From assembly GCF_030268685.1 (NCBI RefSeq), contig NZ_BSRQ01000004.1, positions 124,001 through 188,000 of the forward strand: a DNA stretch of 64,000 nucleotides. The letters run 5' to 3'. The DNA is from Microtetraspora sp. NBRC 13810. Its GTDB lineage: Bacteria; Actinomycetota; Actinomycetes; Streptosporangiales; Streptosporangiaceae. The position numbers and the translations under genes are program-made. The notes beneath the pieces are model-generated. The model had not been told where the DNA came from and made no database searches. It was given only the letters and a program-made list of their open reading frames with translations. This document shows positions 1 to 8,464 of the stretch, piece by piece (position 1 is the first letter of the stretch; each line of letters begins with the position of its first letter).

Positions 1-2
1 GC

Positions 3-377
3 CTGGTCCTGCCCGGCGGCGAGGTACGCCAGGGCGAGCTGAACTTCACCGGCCCCCTCACCGAGACGTCCCTGCGCGCCCTGCGCTTCGACACGGCGGT
101 CATCGGCTGCTGCGGCCTGTCCGCCGAGCACGGGGTGACCGCGCACGACCTTCCCGAGGTGGCCGTCAAGCAGGCGGCGATGGACGCGGCCCGCCGGGTC
201 GTGGTCGCCGTCGACTCCGGCAAGTTCGGCCGCACCGCCTTCGGCGCCGTCTGCCCCCTCTCCCGGCTGGACGTCGTGGTCACCGACCCCGGCATCCCGC
301 CCGATCAGCACGACGCCCTGGTCGCCGCGGGCGTGGCCGTACGGCTGGCCGGCCCCGCGCCCGAGGCCGGCGCGTGA
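3..377 (+). CDS. DeoR-family transcriptional regulator, C-terminal part (cut by window edge)
   Basis: Only the last 124 residues are in the window. They match the sugar-phosphate-sensing C-terminal domain of DeoR regulators: LVLPGGEVR near the start, then LRFDTAVIGCCGLSAEHGVT, the lysine region EVAVKQAAMDAARR and the typical VAVDSGKFGRTAF stretch, which in the family lies near the ligand pocket. The helix-turn-helix lies upstream, outside the window. The stop codon overlaps the GTG start of the next gene (GTGA), so regulator and transporter are probably cotranscribed. DeoR proteins usually repress sugar or nucleoside catabolic genes; the effector here cannot be read from the sequence. Confidence 0.85.
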   Translation: MVLPGGEVRQGELNFTGPLTETSLRALRFDTAVIGCCGLSAEHGVTAHDLPEVAVKQAAMDAARRVVVAVDSGKFGRTAFGAVCPLSRLDVVVTDPGIPPDQHDALVAAGVAVRLAGPAPEAGA

Positions 378-1636
378 GCCCGCGCACGCGGGACCACGCC
401 GAGCTGGTCCGCGCCCGGGTCGCGGTCTGCCTGCTGTTCCTGCTGTCCGGCATGGCCATCGGCACGTGGACCGCGAGGATCCCGGCGATCAAGGCCGCGC
501 TGGAGGTGAGCGACGGCCAGCTGAGCCTGGCCCTGCTCGGCATCGCGGCCGGCGCGATCTCCGGCATGATGACCGTCGGCCGCCTGGTCGACCGGTACGG
601 CAGCACCCGGATCATGGTCCCGATGGCGCTGTTGCAGGGTGTCGTGCTCGTGCTGCCCGCGTTCGCGCCCAGCCTGTGGAGCCTGGGCCTGGCGCTGTTC
701 GCCTTCGGCGCGGTGCACGGCACCCTGGACGTGGCGATGAACGCCGGCGCGGTGGACGTCGAGCGCGCCGCCGGGCGGCCGATGATGTCCTCCTTCCACG
801 CCGTGTTCAGCGTCGGCGGCTTCCTGGGCGCGGGCCTCGGCGGCCTGTTCGCCTCCGCCGCCGCCTCCCCGGCCGTGGCCTTCACGACCTCCGCCGTCCT
901 GATCACCGTGATGGCGTGGTGGGCGGCCCGCTGGGCGCTGTCCCCCGCCTCGTCGCTGCGCGCGCCCGCCCCGGCCGCCGCCGCGCGGCCCGTGGCTCAG
1001 GGGCGGCGCGGCGGCGGCACGGTGGCGTGGGTGCTCCTTCTGGGCGCGCTGGGGTTCGGCTGCATGCTCGGCGAGGGGGCCGCGGCCGACTGGAGCTCGG
1101 TCTACGTGCACGACTCGCTCGGCGGCTCGGCCGGTCTCGCCGCGTTCGCCTACGCCGCCTTCTCGATCATGATGACCGCCGGGCGGCTGGCCGGGGACCG
1201 GCTCGCCGCCAGGTTCGGGCCGGTGCTCCTGGTGCGCGGCTGCGGCCTGATCGCCGCCGCCGGGCTCGGCGTGGCGCTGCTCATCGGCCATCCGGTGGCC
1301 GGTGTGGTCGGCTTCGCCTTCCTCGGGGCGGGTCTGTCGTGCATCGTGCCGCAGGTGTTCTCCGCCGCGGGCAACCAGGATCCCGGCCGTGCGGGACGGT
1401 CGCTCGCCCGGGTGGCCGCCCTGGCGTACGCCGGGTTCCTCAGCGGGCCGGTGCTGATCGGGGCCGCCGCGGAGCTGACCGGGCTGCCGGCCGCGCTGGC
1501 GATCCCGGTGGTGCTCGCGTTCTTCGTCTCGCTGGCCGCCCCCGCGCTGCGTCCCCGGCAGGCTCCCGCCCCCTCCCCCGGTGAGCAGGGCGAGGCCGTA
1601 CCGGCTACCCCAGAAAGCGGTCGTAACCCAGCTTGA
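374..1636 (+). CDS. MFS transporter (YbjJ/fucose-permease-like)
   Basis: This 420-residue protein has about 12 hydrophobic segments and the look of the sugar-type MFS branch: an early FLLSGMAIGTWTARIPAIK segment and an MTVGRLVDRYGSTR loop after TM2, a degenerate form of the MFS A-motif. A similar loop (MTAGRLAGDRLAARFG) recurs in the second half, as expected for the internal repeat. The GTG start overlaps the DeoR stop, so the regulator probably controls it and the substrate is probably a sugar or related compound (inference). Its last 32 bases overlap the 3' end of the convergent TauE/SafE gene. Confidence 0.8.
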   Translation: MSPRTRDHAELVRARVAVCLLFLLSGMAIGTWTARIPAIKAALEVSDGQLSLALLGIAAGAISGMMTVGRLVDRYGSTRIMVPMALLQGVVLVLPAFAPSLWSLGLALFAFGAVHGTLDVAMNAGAVDVERAAGRPMMSSFHAVFSVGGFLGAGLGGLFASAAASPAVAFTTSAVLITVMAWWAARWALSPASSLRAPAPAAAARPVAQGRRGGGTVAWVLLLGALGFGCMLGEGAAADWSSVYVHDSLGGSAGLAAFAYAAFSIMMTAGRLAGDRLAARFGPVLLVRGCGLIAAAGLGVALLIGHPVAGVVGFAFLGAGLSCIVPQVFSAAGNQDPGRAGRSLARVAALAYAGFLSGPVLIGAAAELTGLPAALAIPVVLAFFVSLAAPALRPRQAPAPSPGEQGEAVPATPESGRNPA

Positions 1637-2393
1637 GCACCAGGGCCACCACCACGCACAACAGCACCACCCGGACGAACCTCGCCCCGCCGCGCAGCGC
1701 CATCCGGGCACCGGCCTGGGCCCCGGCGACGTTGCACACGGCCATCGCCAGGCCCAGTCCCCACAGCACGTGCCCCTGCCAGGCGAACAGCGCGAGCGCG
1801 CCCAGGTTGGTGCCGGTGTTGACGATCTTGGCGGTGGCCGAGCCGGCGACCAGGTCGGTGCCGAGGATCCAGGTGAAGGCGATGATCAGGAAGGTGCCGG
1901 TGCCGGGGCCGATGATCCCGTCGTAGAAGGCGACGGCGCCGCCGGAGACGAGGACGGCGGCGAGAACCCGGGGCCGGGTGCGCAGGTGCGGGGCGGCCGC
2001 GGCGCCGAAGCCGCGCCGGAACGTCACGAGCAGCGCCACCCCGATCAGGGCCGCCATCACCAGCGGGATCAGCGCGTCCTTGGGGATCGCGGCGGCGCAG
2101 GCCGCGCCCAGGCCGGCCGACGCCACGGCGAGCAGCGCGGCGGGCACGGCCACCGCCCGGTCGATCTTGGTGGTGCGGGCGTAGAGGATCGCGGCGGAGG
2201 CGGTGCCGAAGATCGAGGAGAGCTTGTTGGTGGCCAGCGCCTGCACCGGCGGCACGCCCGCCAGCAGGACCGCGGGCAACTGGAGCAGCCCGCCCCCGCC
2301 CACCACGGCGTCCACCCACCCGGCGCCGGCCGCCGCGACGAGCAGCAGCACGATCTCCCACACACCCACCCGGATCCCCCGACCCCCGACCAT
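1605..2393 (-). CDS. TauE/SafE-family sulfite exporter-like membrane protein
   Basis: A 262-residue polytopic protein with the TauE/SafE signature: the N-terminal stretch GAGWVDAVVGGGGLLQLP, then the conserved ALATNKLSSIFGT after the first hairpin, and a second repeat with FYDGIIGPGTGTFL and ATAKIVNTGTNLG. The family exports sulfite, sulfoacetate or other small anions; the substrate here is unknown. ATG at 2393 gives a normal family length; upstream in the same frame there is no homologous sequence. The gene faces the MFS gene and the two 3' ends overlap by 32 bases, so convergent transcription could matter. Confidence 0.85.
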   Translation of the reverse strand: MVGGRGIRVGVWEIVLLLVAAAGAGWVDAVVGGGGLLQLPAVLLAGVPPVQALATNKLSSIFGTASAAILYARTTKIDRAVAVPAALLAVASAGLGAACAAAIPKDALIPLVMAALIGVALLVTFRRGFGAAAAPHLRTRPRVLAAVLVSGGAVAFYDGIIGPGTGTFLIIAFTWILGTDLVAGSATAKIVNTGTNLGALALFAWQGHVLWGLGLAMAVCNVAGAQAGARMALRGGARFVRVVLLCVVVALVLKLGYDRFLG

Positions 2394-2494
2394 CGCCGCA
2401 AAAATCCGGTAGATCCGGTTGGCCTGTCGAGGGTACCCCGGCAGCGGCCCGGCTCTCCGCACCCGAACGCCCCGGACCCTTACCGGGGGCGGCC

Positions 2495-3262
2495 TCAGAT
2501 CTCGGAGCCGGGATCCTGCGGGTCGCCGTCGGGGGCGGGTGACTGGCCCGGAGCGCTCTGGGTGGCCGTGGGATCGGGCGTGGGCCGCGGCATCGGGGTG
2601 GCCGGCACCGGCGGCGGGGTCGGCACGAACATCGTGGGCGGCAACGGGCGCGGCGGCTGCGGCTCGTCGGCCGGGCGGAAGACCAGCAGCCAGAAGACCA
2701 AGGAGAGCAGCATGAGCATCGCGCCCAGTATCGACCCGGCGACCACCACGGCACGCCGCGGCTCGGTCGGCGGCGGCTTGGGCCGGGGCGGCGCGGGCAA
2801 CGCCGGAGCCCGGTCCGACACCCAGTAGGGCACGAAGTCCGGGCCGTGCCGCTCGCCGATCAGCGTGCCGCTGACCATCACCGGCTCCAGGAACCGCTCG
2901 GCGCCCGCCCGCCCCGTCACGTACGGCGTGGCGACCCAGGGGGCGGGGCCGACGTCCATGGCCAGCACCGGCGGCATGTTCTCCAGCACCGCCGTGCGCC
3001 CGCGCTGGGAGCGCCGGGCCACCCAGCCGCGCACGCCGCCGCGCTCGGGCGCCGAGTCGCGGATCGCGGTGACGAACCGGTCGCGCGCCGAGGCGTCCAG
3101 GGCGGCGCCGGTGGTCAGCAGCGCGACCGAGACGGCCCGCCCGTCGGGAGCCTGCGCCAGGTAGACCAGCCCGGCCGGCCCGACCCGCAGGCGCGCCTGG
3201 ATGACGAAGGGCCCAAGGTAGGGCGGGTCGCCGTGCTGAAGCGGACTGGGCACGCTCATCAT
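2495..3262 (-). CDS. Membrane-anchored protein with degenerate Ser/Thr-kinase N-lobe
   Basis: A 255-residue protein from the ATG pair at 3257-3262. Residues about 10-60 resemble the N-lobe of bacterial Ser/Thr kinases (YLGPFVIQARLRVGPAGLVYLA, then DGRAVSVALL), but the VAIK lysine is replaced by leucine and no HRD or DFG catalytic motifs follow. A single transmembrane helix (about residues 170-195, AGSILGAMLMLLSLVFWLLVF region) precedes a long proline-rich tail. It is therefore unlikely to be an active kinase and may be a sensor or scaffold. It lies divergent to the MoxR operon, about 140 bases away, suggesting a shared promoter region. The kinase relationship is an inference from short motifs. 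Confidence 0.6.
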   Translation of the reverse strand: MMSVPSPLQHGDPPYLGPFVIQARLRVGPAGLVYLAQAPDGRAVSVALLTTGAALDASARDRFVTAIRDSAPERGGVRGWVARRSQRGRTAVLENMPPVLAMDVGPAPWVATPYVTGRAGAERFLEPVMVSGTLIGERHGPDFVPYWVSDRAPALPAPPRPKPPPTEPRRAVVVAGSILGAMLMLLSLVFWLLVFRPADEPQPPRPLPPTMFVPTPPPVPATPMPRPTPDPTATQSAPGQSPAPDGDPQDPGSEI

Positions 3263-3401
3263 GAAAGCACACCTGTCCGGCGCAGGTTCGCCGCGCGTTT
3301 GGTGGAATAACAATCATCAGCAGATCCGTGCCGTCCCGCGAGTGAAAGGAGAGGCGCGCCGTCCGGCCTGCCAGGTCCCGGCGGGCGCGCCGCGAAAGCA
3401 G

Positions 3402-4406
3402 ATGACCGTCGCAGAAGAACTTCCCGGCAACACCGACGCCGAGGTGCTGCGCCAGGCCCTGGCCGAGGTCAAACGGGTCATCGTCGGTCAGGAGCACATG
3501 GTCGAGCGGTTGCTCGTCGCGCTGCTGGCCCGCGGTCACTGCCTCATCGAGGGCGTGCCCGGCGTGGCCAAGACGCTCGCGGCCTCCACACTCGCCACCG
3601 TGGTGGGCGGCACCTTCGCCCGCGTCCAGTTCACCCCCGACCTGGTGCCCAGCGACATCGTCGGCACCCGGGTGTTCCACCCCTCCAGCGAGACGTTCGG
3701 CATCGAGCTGGGACCGGTGTTCGTCAACTTCCTGCTCGCCGACGAGATCAACCGGGCTCCGGCCAAGGTGCAGTCGGCGCTGCTGGAGGTGATGGCCGAG
3801 CGGCAGGTGACCCTCGCCGGCAAGACCCACGCGCTGCCCCGGCCGTTCATCGTGCTGGCCACTCAGAACCCCGTGGAGTCCGAGGGCGTCTACCCGCTGC
3901 CCGAGGTGCAGCGCGACCGGTTCCTGTTCAAGGTGCGCGTCGGGCATCCGGGCGCCCAGGACGAGCTGGAGATCCTGCACCGGATGAGCGTGGCGCCGCC
4001 CACGCCGCGAACCGTGCTGGACGCCGACCGGCTCATGGCGTTGCAGGAGCTCGCCGAGCAGGTCTCGGTGCACCAGCTCGTCGCCGACTACGTCGTGCGG
4101 CTGGTGATGGCCACCCGGGCGCCCGCCGACTACGGGCTGCCCGACCTGCGCGAGACGATCGAGATCGGGGTGAGCCCGCGGGCCACCCTCGGCCTGGTGT
4201 CGGCCGGCCGGGCGCTGGCGCTGCTGCGCGGCCGGGACTACCTGCTCCCCGACGACGTGCGCGACGTCGCGGTGGACGTGATGGGCCACCGGCTGATGCT
4301 CACCTTCGACGCGCTGGCCGACGGGATCGACCCCGACGACGTCGTCCGGCAGTTGCTCACCGCCGTCCCGCCGCCGCTCGTGGTGTGGAACCAAGGACCC
4401 CGATGA
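3402..4406 (+). CDS. MoxR-family AAA+ ATPase
   Basis: This 334-residue protein carries the MoxR form of Walker A (GVPGVAKT), Walker B with [10 protein letters not shown], the sensor region [20 protein letters not shown] and the C-terminal lid domain with [10 protein letters not shown]. MoxR ATPases act as chaperones that mature or insert metal ions into partner proteins bearing VWA domains. ATG 3402 is chosen because the upstream in-frame residues (3261-3401) have no MoxR character and overlap the divergent promoter region. The stop codon overlaps the next start (ATGA at 4403-4406), so it heads a three-gene operon with a DUF58 protein and a VWA protein, the classic partners. Confidence 0.93.
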   Translation: MTVAEELPGNTDAEVLRQALAEVKRVIVGQEHMVERLLVALLARGHCLIEGVPGVAKTLAASTLATVVGGTFARVQFTPDLVPSDIVGTRVFHPSSETFGIELGPVFVNFLLADEINRAPAKVQSALLEVMAERQVTLAGKTHALPRPFIVLATQNPVESEGVYPLPEVQRDRFLFKVRVGHPGAQDELEILHRMSVAPPTPRTVLDADRLMALQELAEQVSVHQLVADYVVRLVMATRAPADYGLPDLRETIEIGVSPRATLGLVSAGRALALLRGRDYLLPDDVRDVAVDVMGHRLMLTFDALADGIDPDDVVRQLLTAVPPPLVVWNQGPR

Positions 4407-5362
4407 GCGGCGCCGCCAACACCCCCGAGCAGGCGCTGCGCCGGTTGGAGCTGACCATCGTGCGCCGCCTGGACGGCATGCTCCACGGCTCCCACCAGGG
4501 CCTGCTGCCGGGTCCTGGCAGCGAGATGGGCGACAGCCGCCCCTACGTGCCCGGCGAGGACGACGTGCGCCGGATGGACTGGGCGGTCACCGCGCGCACC
4601 ACGGTCCCGCACGTGCGGGACCTGATCGCCGACCGCGAGCTGGAGACGTGGGCGCTGGCCGACCTGTCGCCCAGCATGGACTTCGGCACCGCCGACATGG
4701 AGAAACGCGACCTGGTGGTGGCCGCGATCGGCGCCGTCGGCTTCCTGGCCGGGCGCATCGGCGACCGGTTCGGCGCCTACGTGCTGCACGAGCGGCACCT
4801 GCACCGGATGCCGGCCCGCCCGGGACGGCCCGCGCTGTACGGCCTGCTGCACTCGCTGATGGACGCGCCCCGGGCGGCGCCCGCGCCGGACGCGCCCCGG
4901 CTGGGCGAGGCGATCGGGGTGCTGGCCTCGGCCAGGCGGCGGCGCGGCATGCGGGTGATCGTCTCCGACTTCCTGGACGCCACGCCGGTCCTGGACCCGG
5001 GCGTGGAGCGGGAGTGGGAGCGGCCGATCCGCCGCCTGGCCGCCCGGCACCAGGTGCTCGCGGTCGAGGTGATCGACCCGCGGGAGCTGGAGCTGCCCGA
5101 GGTGGGCCAGATGACCTTCACCGACCCCGAGACCGGCCGGACCGGCGAGATCCGCCTGTCCGCCAAGGTGCGCCGCGCCTACGCCGAGGCCGCGGCGCTG
5201 CAACGGGAGGGCACCCGGGTCGCGCTGCGCCGCAGCGGCGTGGCCCACCTGGTGCTGCGCACCGACCGCGACTGGGTGTTCGATGTGGCGCAGTTCGTGC
5301 TACGTCAGCGGCGTATGGCCCACCTCGCGCACCGGCGCCCGATGTCAGGAGTGCATTCGTGA
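4403..5362 (+). CDS. DUF58-domain protein (MoxR partner)
   Basis: A 319-residue soluble protein with the DUF58 signature [20 protein letters not shown] followed by [12 protein letters not shown], which resembles a degenerate VWA metal site (DLSPS). The middle holds the [16 protein letters not shown] strand. DUF58 proteins accompany MoxR ATPases and are thought to be substrates or adaptors. The ATG overlaps the MoxR stop, and its own stop overlaps the GTG of the VWA gene (GTGA at 5359-5362), so the three proteins are translationally coupled. No membrane segment is seen, unlike the longer DUF58 versions. Confidence 0.9.
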   Translation: MSGAANTPEQALRRLELTIVRRLDGMLHGSHQGLLPGPGSEMGDSRPYVPGEDDVRRMDWAVTARTTVPHVRDLIADRELETWALADLSPSMDFGTADMEKRDLVVAAIGAVGFLAGRIGDRFGAYVLHERHLHRMPARPGRPALYGLLHSLMDAPRAAPAPDAPRLGEAIGVLASARRRRGMRVIVSDFLDATPVLDPGVEREWERPIRRLAARHQVLAVEVIDPRELELPEVGQMTFTDPETGRTGEIRLSAKVRRAYAEAAALQREGTRVALRRSGVAHLVLRTDRDWVFDVAQFVLRQRRMAHLAHRRPMSGVHS

Positions 5363-6306
5363 CGTTCCTCTCTCCCGGCTGGCTGTGGCTGTTCGCGGCG
5401 GTGCTGCTCGTCGTCGCCGCCTACGTGGCCGCGCAGTTCGCCCGGCGGCGCTACGCCGTGCGCTTCACCAACCTGCCGCTGCTGACCCTGGTCGCCCCGG
5501 CCGCGCCCGGCTGGCGGCGGCACGTGGCGCCGCTGCTGTTCCTGGTCATGCTGAGCCTGATGGTGGTCGCCGCGGCCCGCCCCGCCGACCAGGTACGGGT
5601 GCCGCGCGACCGTGCCACGATCATGATCGCGCTGGACGTGTCGCTGTCGATGGCGGCCGACGACGTCTCCCCGGACCGGATCAGCGCGGCCAAGGACGCG
5701 GCGCAGCGGTTCGTCCGCGACCTGCCCGAGCGGTTCAACGTGGGCCTGGTGTCCTTCGCCCGGTCGGCCGCGGTGGTCATCTCGCCCACCACGGACCACA
5801 TGGCCGTGATCACCGCCGTGGGCAACCTCGGCACCCGGCCGGGCACGGCCATCGGCGAGGCGGTGTTCAACTCCCTGGACTCGGTGCGCTCCTTCGACCA
5901 GCAGGCGGTGACCGACCCGCCGCCGTCGGCGATCGTGCTGCTGTCCGACGGCGACAACACCTCCGGGCGCTCGGTCAACGAGGCCGTGGAGGCGGCCATG
6001 AAGGCCAAGGTGCCGGTCTCCACGATCGCGTACGGCACGCAGGACGGCACCGTGATGATCGACGGGCGGCCGGTGAACGTGCCGGTGAACAAGGCGGTCC
6101 TGCAGTCGCTGTCGGACGGCACCGGCGGGCGGGCCTACAGCGCGGAGTCGGGCACCGAGCTGCGGGAGGTCTACGAGCAGATCGGCACCTCGCTCGGCTA
6201 CCGGATCGTCAACCAGGAGGTCGGCCAGTGGTTCAACCTGGCCGCGATCCTGGTGGGGGTGTGCGTGGCCGGTTCGGCGCTGCTGCTGGGCTCCCGGTTG
6301 CCCTGA
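5359..6306 (+). CDS. VWA-domain membrane protein (BatA/B-like)
   Basis: A 315-residue protein: N-terminal membrane hairpin (about residues 5-25 and 55-75), an extracytoplasmic or cytoplasmic-facing VWA domain with a complete MIDAS ([12 protein letters not shown], then the threonine region [10 protein letters not shown] and [10 protein letters not shown]), and a C-terminal transmembrane helix ([20 protein letters not shown]). This is the organisation of Bat/aerotolerance-type VWA proteins encoded with MoxR. The GTG start at 5359 overlaps the DUF58 stop. With an intact metal site it is the probable client of the MoxR ATPase. Confidence 0.9.
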   Translation: MTFLSPGWLWLFAAVLLVVAAYVAAQFARRRYAVRFTNLPLLTLVAPAAPGWRRHVAPLLFLVMLSLMVVAAARPADQVRVPRDRATIMIALDVSLSMAADDVSPDRISAAKDAAQRFVRDLPERFNVGLVSFARSAAVVISPTTDHMAVITAVGNLGTRPGTAIGEAVFNSLDSVRSFDQQAVTDPPPSAIVLLSDGDNTSGRSVNEAVEAAMKAKVPVSTIAYGTQDGTVMIDGRPVNVPVNKAVLQSLSDGTGGRAYSAESGTELREVYEQIGTSLGYRIVNQEVGQWFNLAAILVGVCVAGSALLLGSRLP

Positions 6307-6370
6307 GCGAGGGCCTGAGCGAGGGCCCTGAGCGGGGGGCGAGGCGGTCCGGGGACGGCCGGGGCGTTGG

Positions 6371-6384
6371 TAACGTCTGTCTGC
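6371..6384 (+). promoter_or_regulatory. Candidate leaderless promoter of the methyltransferase gene
   Basis: TAACGT at 6371-6376 matches TANNNT and ends 8 bases before the GTG start at 6385. There is no Shine-Dalgarno sequence between them. No convincing -35 box is visible. Confidence 0.4.
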
Positions 6385-6993
6385 GTGGCACATTACTTCG
6401 AGGAGCGGCCGCAGGCCGTGAGCAGGCCGGGCGCGGTGATGCTCGTCCTGCCGGACCTGCATCTGCGGCTGGAGACCGACAGCGGGGTGTTCTCCCCCGG
6501 GCGGGTCGATCCCGGCACCCGCATCCTGCTGGAGAGCGTGCCGCCCCCGCCGGCCGAGGGCGACCTGCTCGACCTCGGCTGCGGCTACGGCCCGGTGGCG
6601 CTCACGATGGCCACCCGGGCGCCGGGCGCCACCGTGTGGGCGGTGGACGTGAACCGCCGCTCCCTGGAGCTGTGCGGGCGGAACGCCGCGGCCGCCGCCC
6701 TTGACAAAGTAAGGCCGGTGCACGCCGACGAGGTGCCGCCGCAGGTGAGGTTCAAGGCCATCTGGTCCAACCCGCCGATCAGGATCGGCAAGGCGGCGCT
6801 GCACGAGATGCTGGGCCGCTGGCTGTCCCGGCTCACCCCGGACGGGTGCGCCTATCTGGTGGTGCAGAAGCACCTGGGCTCGGACTCGCTGCAGCGCTGG
6901 CTCGGCGAGCAGGGCTGGCCCACCTCGCGGGTGGCGTCCCGGTCGGCGTACCGGATACTCAAAGTCGAAGCCGGAAGGAAGCGGGAAGCGTGA
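6385..6993 (+). CDS. Class I SAM-dependent methyltransferase (RsmC/RlmG-like)
   Basis: A 202-residue protein with the small-methyltransferase fold of the RsmC family: the N-terminal HYFEERP and ETDSGVFSPGRVDPGT motifs, SAM-binding DLLDLGCGYGPVALTMA, acidic AVDVNRRSLELC, and the amino-methylation motif NPP (SNPPIR). Members methylate exocyclic amines of guanine in ribosomal RNA. The GTG at 6385 puts the conserved HYF at residue 3, as in relatives; an upstream TTG is possible but lacks support. The stop overlaps the GTG of the TrmH-type gene, pairing two RNA-modification enzymes in one operon. Confidence 0.85.
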   Translation: MAHYFEERPQAVSRPGAVMLVLPDLHLRLETDSGVFSPGRVDPGTRILLESVPPPPAEGDLLDLGCGYGPVALTMATRAPGATVWAVDVNRRSLELCGRNAAAAALDKVRPVHADEVPPQVRFKAIWSNPPIRIGKAALHEMLGRWLSRLTPDGCAYLVVQKHLGSDSLQRWLGEQGWPTSRVASRSAYRILKVEAGRKREA

Positions 6994-7568
6994 CGGGCAC
7001 CATGGCGGGCGGGGCGGGCGGCGCGCGCAGGCAGTTGCGGGCGACCGACGTCAAGCGGCTCAACCGCACCTGGCGGCGGTCCACCGGCAACCGGCTGGCG
7101 ATGATCCTGGAGTCGGTCACCGGCCCGTTCAACGTCGGCTCCATCTTCCGGACCGCCGCCGCCTTCGGCGTGGAGCGCATCTGGCTGGCCGGCAACGCCA
7201 CCCCGCCCACCAACCCCAAGGCGCAGAAGACCGCGCTCGGCACCGACCGGCTCGTGGACTGGAAGGACCCGGTCCCGGCCGTCGCGGCCGTGCAGGCGGC
7301 CAGGGACGACGGGTTCACGGTGCTCGCGGTGGAGCTGACCGGCGACGCCGTGCCGCTGCACGAGGCGTCCCTGGCCCGCGACGTGTGCCTCGTCGTGGGC
7401 GGCGAGGACCACGGCTGCTCCCCCGCCCTGCTCGACGCGGTGGACGGCGTCTGCTACATCCCGCAGGTCGGCCGGGTCGGCTCGGTGAACGTCGCGGTGG
7501 CCGCCGCCATCGCGCTCGCCGAAGCCCGTCGGCAAGAATGGGCAGGTAAGCCGGGTAGCGACCTATAA
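6990..7568 (+). CDS. TrmH-family (SpoU) RNA 2'-O-methyltransferase
   Basis: A 192-residue SPOUT-fold methyltransferase. Motif 1 is GPFNVGSIFRTAAAFG with its conserved Asn and Arg, motif 2 is LVVGGEDHGCS with the Glu, and motif 3 is IPQVGRVGSVNVAVAAAIA, forming the trefoil knot that binds SAM. It has no separate substrate-binding extension, so its length fits TrmH-like stand-alone enzymes. A purine-rich Shine-Dalgarno (GGAAGGA, 6973-6979) lies 10 bases before the GTG at 6990, which overlaps the preceding stop (GTGA). An in-frame ATG at 7002 is an alternative start. Confidence 0.88.
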   Translation: MTGTMAGGAGGARRQLRATDVKRLNRTWRRSTGNRLAMILESVTGPFNVGSIFRTAAAFGVERIWLAGNATPPTNPKAQKTALGTDRLVDWKDPVPAVAAVQAARDDGFTVLAVELTGDAVPLHEASLARDVCLVVGGEDHGCSPALLDAVDGVCYIPQVGRVGSVNVAVAAAIALAEARRQEWAGKPGSDL

Positions 7569-7605
7569 TGATCTAGTTCGTGACCCAAACGTTCACCTCC
7601 GCGCA

Positions 7606-7643
7606 CTGACGCACGGGGCGGTGAAAGGGGCATACTCCTCCAC
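7606..7643 (+). promoter_or_regulatory. Candidate promoter of the GDPD gene
   Basis: CTGACG (7606-7611) and CATACT (7631-7636) are spaced 19 bases apart. The -10 box ends 7 bases before the GTG start at 7644, which implies a leaderless transcript. Confidence 0.4.
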
Positions 7644-8441
7644 GTGCAGCGCCGGCACCCGTTCCTGGAGCATCCCGGCCCGCTGGCCTTCGCCCACCGA
7701 GGCGGGGCGCGGGAGAACCGGGAGAACACCGTGGCCGCCTTCACCCGGGCCGTGGACCTCGGCTACACCTACCTGGAGACCGACGTCAACGCCACCGCCG
7801 ACGGCGTCCTGCTGGCCTTCCACGACCAGACCCTGGACCGGGTCACCGACGGGCACGGCCGGATCGCCGAGCTGCCCTACCGGGTCGTACGGCGGGCCAG
7901 GGTGGGCGGCGTGGACGAGATCCCGCTGCTGGAGGACCTGCTGGGCAACTGGCCGCAGGCCCGGTTCAACATCGACGTCAAGGACACGGGCGCGATCGAG
8001 CCGCTGGCCAGGGCGGTCCGGCGTACCGGCGCCCACGAACGGATCTGCCTGACCTCCTTCTCCGACGAGCGCCTGGCCAGGGCCCGCGCCGCGGTCGGCG
8101 GCGAGGTGTGCTCGGCGCTCGGCCCGCGCGGCGTGGCCACGCTGCGCGCCGCCGCCAGCACCTCCGGCTACGGCCGGCTGCTCACCCGGCTGGCCCGCGC
8201 GGGGGTGCCCTGCGCCCAGGTGCCGATCGGCTTCCGCGGGCTGCGCGTGGTCACCAGGTCCCTGGTGCGCACCGCGCACGCCCTCGGCATGCAGGTGCAC
8301 GTGTGGACCGTCAACGACCCCGGGACCATGGAACGGCTGCTCGACCTGGGCGTGGACGGCATCATGACCGACAACATCACGGGCCTGCGCCAGGTGCTCA
8401 CCTCACGGGGCGTCTGGCATCCCCTACCTGCGGCGTCCTGA
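7644..8441 (+). CDS. Glycerophosphodiester phosphodiesterase
   Basis: A 265-residue TIM-barrel enzyme of the GDPD family, which hydrolyses glycerophosphodiesters to glycerol-3-phosphate and an alcohol. Seen motifs: FAHRGGARENRENT (metal and phosphate binding HRG with ENT), ETDVNATADG with the metal-binding Glu and Asp, FHDQTLDRVTDGHG with catalytic His, FNIDVKD for the second metal-binding Glu/Asp position, and the C-terminal VHVWTVND and GVDGIMTDN motifs. No signal peptide is seen, so it acts in the cytoplasm. It may run into the MFS gene 23 bases downstream. Confidence 0.92.
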   Translation: MQRRHPFLEHPGPLAFAHRGGARENRENTVAAFTRAVDLGYTYLETDVNATADGVLLAFHDQTLDRVTDGHGRIAELPYRVVRRARVGGVDEIPLLEDLLGNWPQARFNIDVKDTGAIEPLARAVRRTGAHERICLTSFSDERLARARAAVGGEVCSALGPRGVATLRAAASTSGYGRLLTRLARAGVPCAQVPIGFRGLRVVTRSLVRTAHALGMQVHVWTVNDPGTMERLLDLGVDGIMTDNITGLRQVLTSRGVWHPLPAAS

Positions 8442-8464
8442 CCGCGCATCCCCCCGGAGACCAC

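Noticed and set aside
3304-3330. Second SigR promoter (GGAAT at 3304) upstream of moxR
   Set aside because: After 18 bases the sequence reads CGT, not GTT, so the -10 box is wrong.
2394-4394. N-terminal extension of the TauE frame over the MoxR region
   Set aside because: The extension is antisense to moxR and the kinase-like gene and shows no family motifs; only the part below 2393 is TauE/SafE.
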